Origin: Ceratorhiza oryzae-sativae
Lineage: Eukaryota; Basidiomycota; Agaricomycetes; Cantharellales; Ceratobasidiaceae
Assembly: GCA_030998015.1 (NCBI GenBank)
Contig: JARWMV010000237.1
Coordinates: 992,001 to 1,056,000, forward strand
DNA length: 64,000 bases
Direction of reading: 5' to 3'
The notes beneath the pieces are model-generated. The model had not been told where the DNA came from and searched no databases. It was given only the letters and a program-made list of their open reading frames with translations. This document shows positions 63,470 to 64,000 of this stretch, one piece after another. The position numbers were made by a program, and so were the translations under genes. Positions within the stretch are counted from its first letter, which is position 1. Every line of letters starts with the position of its first letter.

Positions 63470-64000
63470 ATAATATGATCTACAAGCCAATAGCAGGTCT
63501 CAGATGCATCAATGCCTTTGATCCACACCCTGTCTTTACTCTCTTATCCTATACTGGGCTAGGGTGTACCCCAAGTATAGCAGTACCCTCTTTTGATGAT
63601 TGCACTGGCATGCATGTATCTATTTGGCTCTGGAATGCCCTCCTCAGGGTATAAAAGGACCTCCTCTGAGGCCCTTCCAGACCACCCACTCTTACTCAAC
63701 CCAGACTGGTTATTGGTTTCTTTTTCTCTTTCTATTTTTCTCTTGTCTGTGTGTGATTCTTATATAACTAGTACTGAGGAATAAAGTACCATATTAGTTA
63801 TATACTGTCTGATTCATTGTATCTTATATACAGAGATATAAGGATACAATATTGCCTGATTGAGCATGACATTAAGTACCAGCTATTAGAGGAAATCTAA
63901 GTACCTATAGCTGAGGAAGTACATGCATTAGGCAGCCCACCATCTATCCTATAAGCTATTGCTTAAGCCTAGTATTAAGATTAGTATCAGTTAGTCCAAG
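63470..64000. mobile_element. candidate LTR retrotransposon end (LTR-like promoter and poly(A) signal)
   Basis: CpG-free sequence with a TATA box (GGTATAAAAGGACC at 63649-63662), a pyrimidine-rich stretch and, about 125 bases on, AATAAA (63780-63785). This U3-R-U5-like order is typical of LTRs. No reverse transcriptase, primer-binding site or second LTR is visible in the window, and the element would continue beyond 64000. Class is uncertain. Confidence 0.35.

Overview
The window looks like a chromosome segment of a filamentous basidiomycete. A Ceratobasidiaceae/Rhizoctonia-type agaricomycete is my best guess; that is inference from protein resemblance, not something I could test. Protein genes are broken by many short introns, mostly about 45-100 nt. 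These have GTRNGT-type donors, CTRAC-type branch points and CAG/TAG acceptors. The gene set is typically fungal: Pkc1, Dad1 of the DASH complex, Hut1, Ypd1, Nop56, the Pol III subunit Rpc11 and Gut2. I saw no tRNA, rRNA, CRISPR array or bacterial-type operon.

Layout. 1-0.2 kb: 3' end of a membrane transporter. 0.2-4.5 kb: gene-poor. 4.5-19.8 kb: a coiled-coil protein, a conserved unknown, the phosphorelay protein Ypd1, another conserved unknown, DDB1, a decayed GH31 glucosidase tail, a ZNG1/CobW zinc GTPase, a STYX-like pseudophosphatase and Dad1. 20-25.7 kb: protein kinase C and a Hut1 nucleotide-sugar transporter, head to head. 26-32 kb: an unresolved gene and a full-size ABCB transporter. 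32-37 kb: a second gene-poor stretch. 37-49.4 kb: Vta1, mitochondrial glycerol-3-phosphate dehydrogenase, an MFS exporter, Nop56 and Rpc11. 49.7-61.1 kb: a Kha1-type K+/H+ antiporter, a RING protein, an OGFr-domain protein and a DUF7918-like protein with a partial duplicate beside it. 61.7-64 kb: AT-rich, almost CpG-free, probably transposon-derived DNA.

These are housekeeping and signalling genes, not one pathway or cluster. Several pairs are divergent with very short shared promoters (STYX/DAD1 83 bp; PKC1/HUT1 224 bp; RPC11/KHA1 258 bp). CACGTG motifs recur in such promoters.

I found no convincing new multi-gene system. Four signals deserve a second look. First, at least six introns can only be spliced in frame with a GC-AG donor, and two of them are stop-free and a multiple of three. 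Second, eight apparent one-base deletions, nearly all in short homopolymers, break five conserved genes; these are probably assembly errors but matter to anyone using this sequence. Third, there is a sharp CpG-depletion boundary near 61.7 kb. Fourth, the STYX homologue keeps the catalytic Cys but has Leu in place of the P-loop Arg. Micro-exons of 7, 15 and 20 nt were also needed to restore conserved protein sequence.
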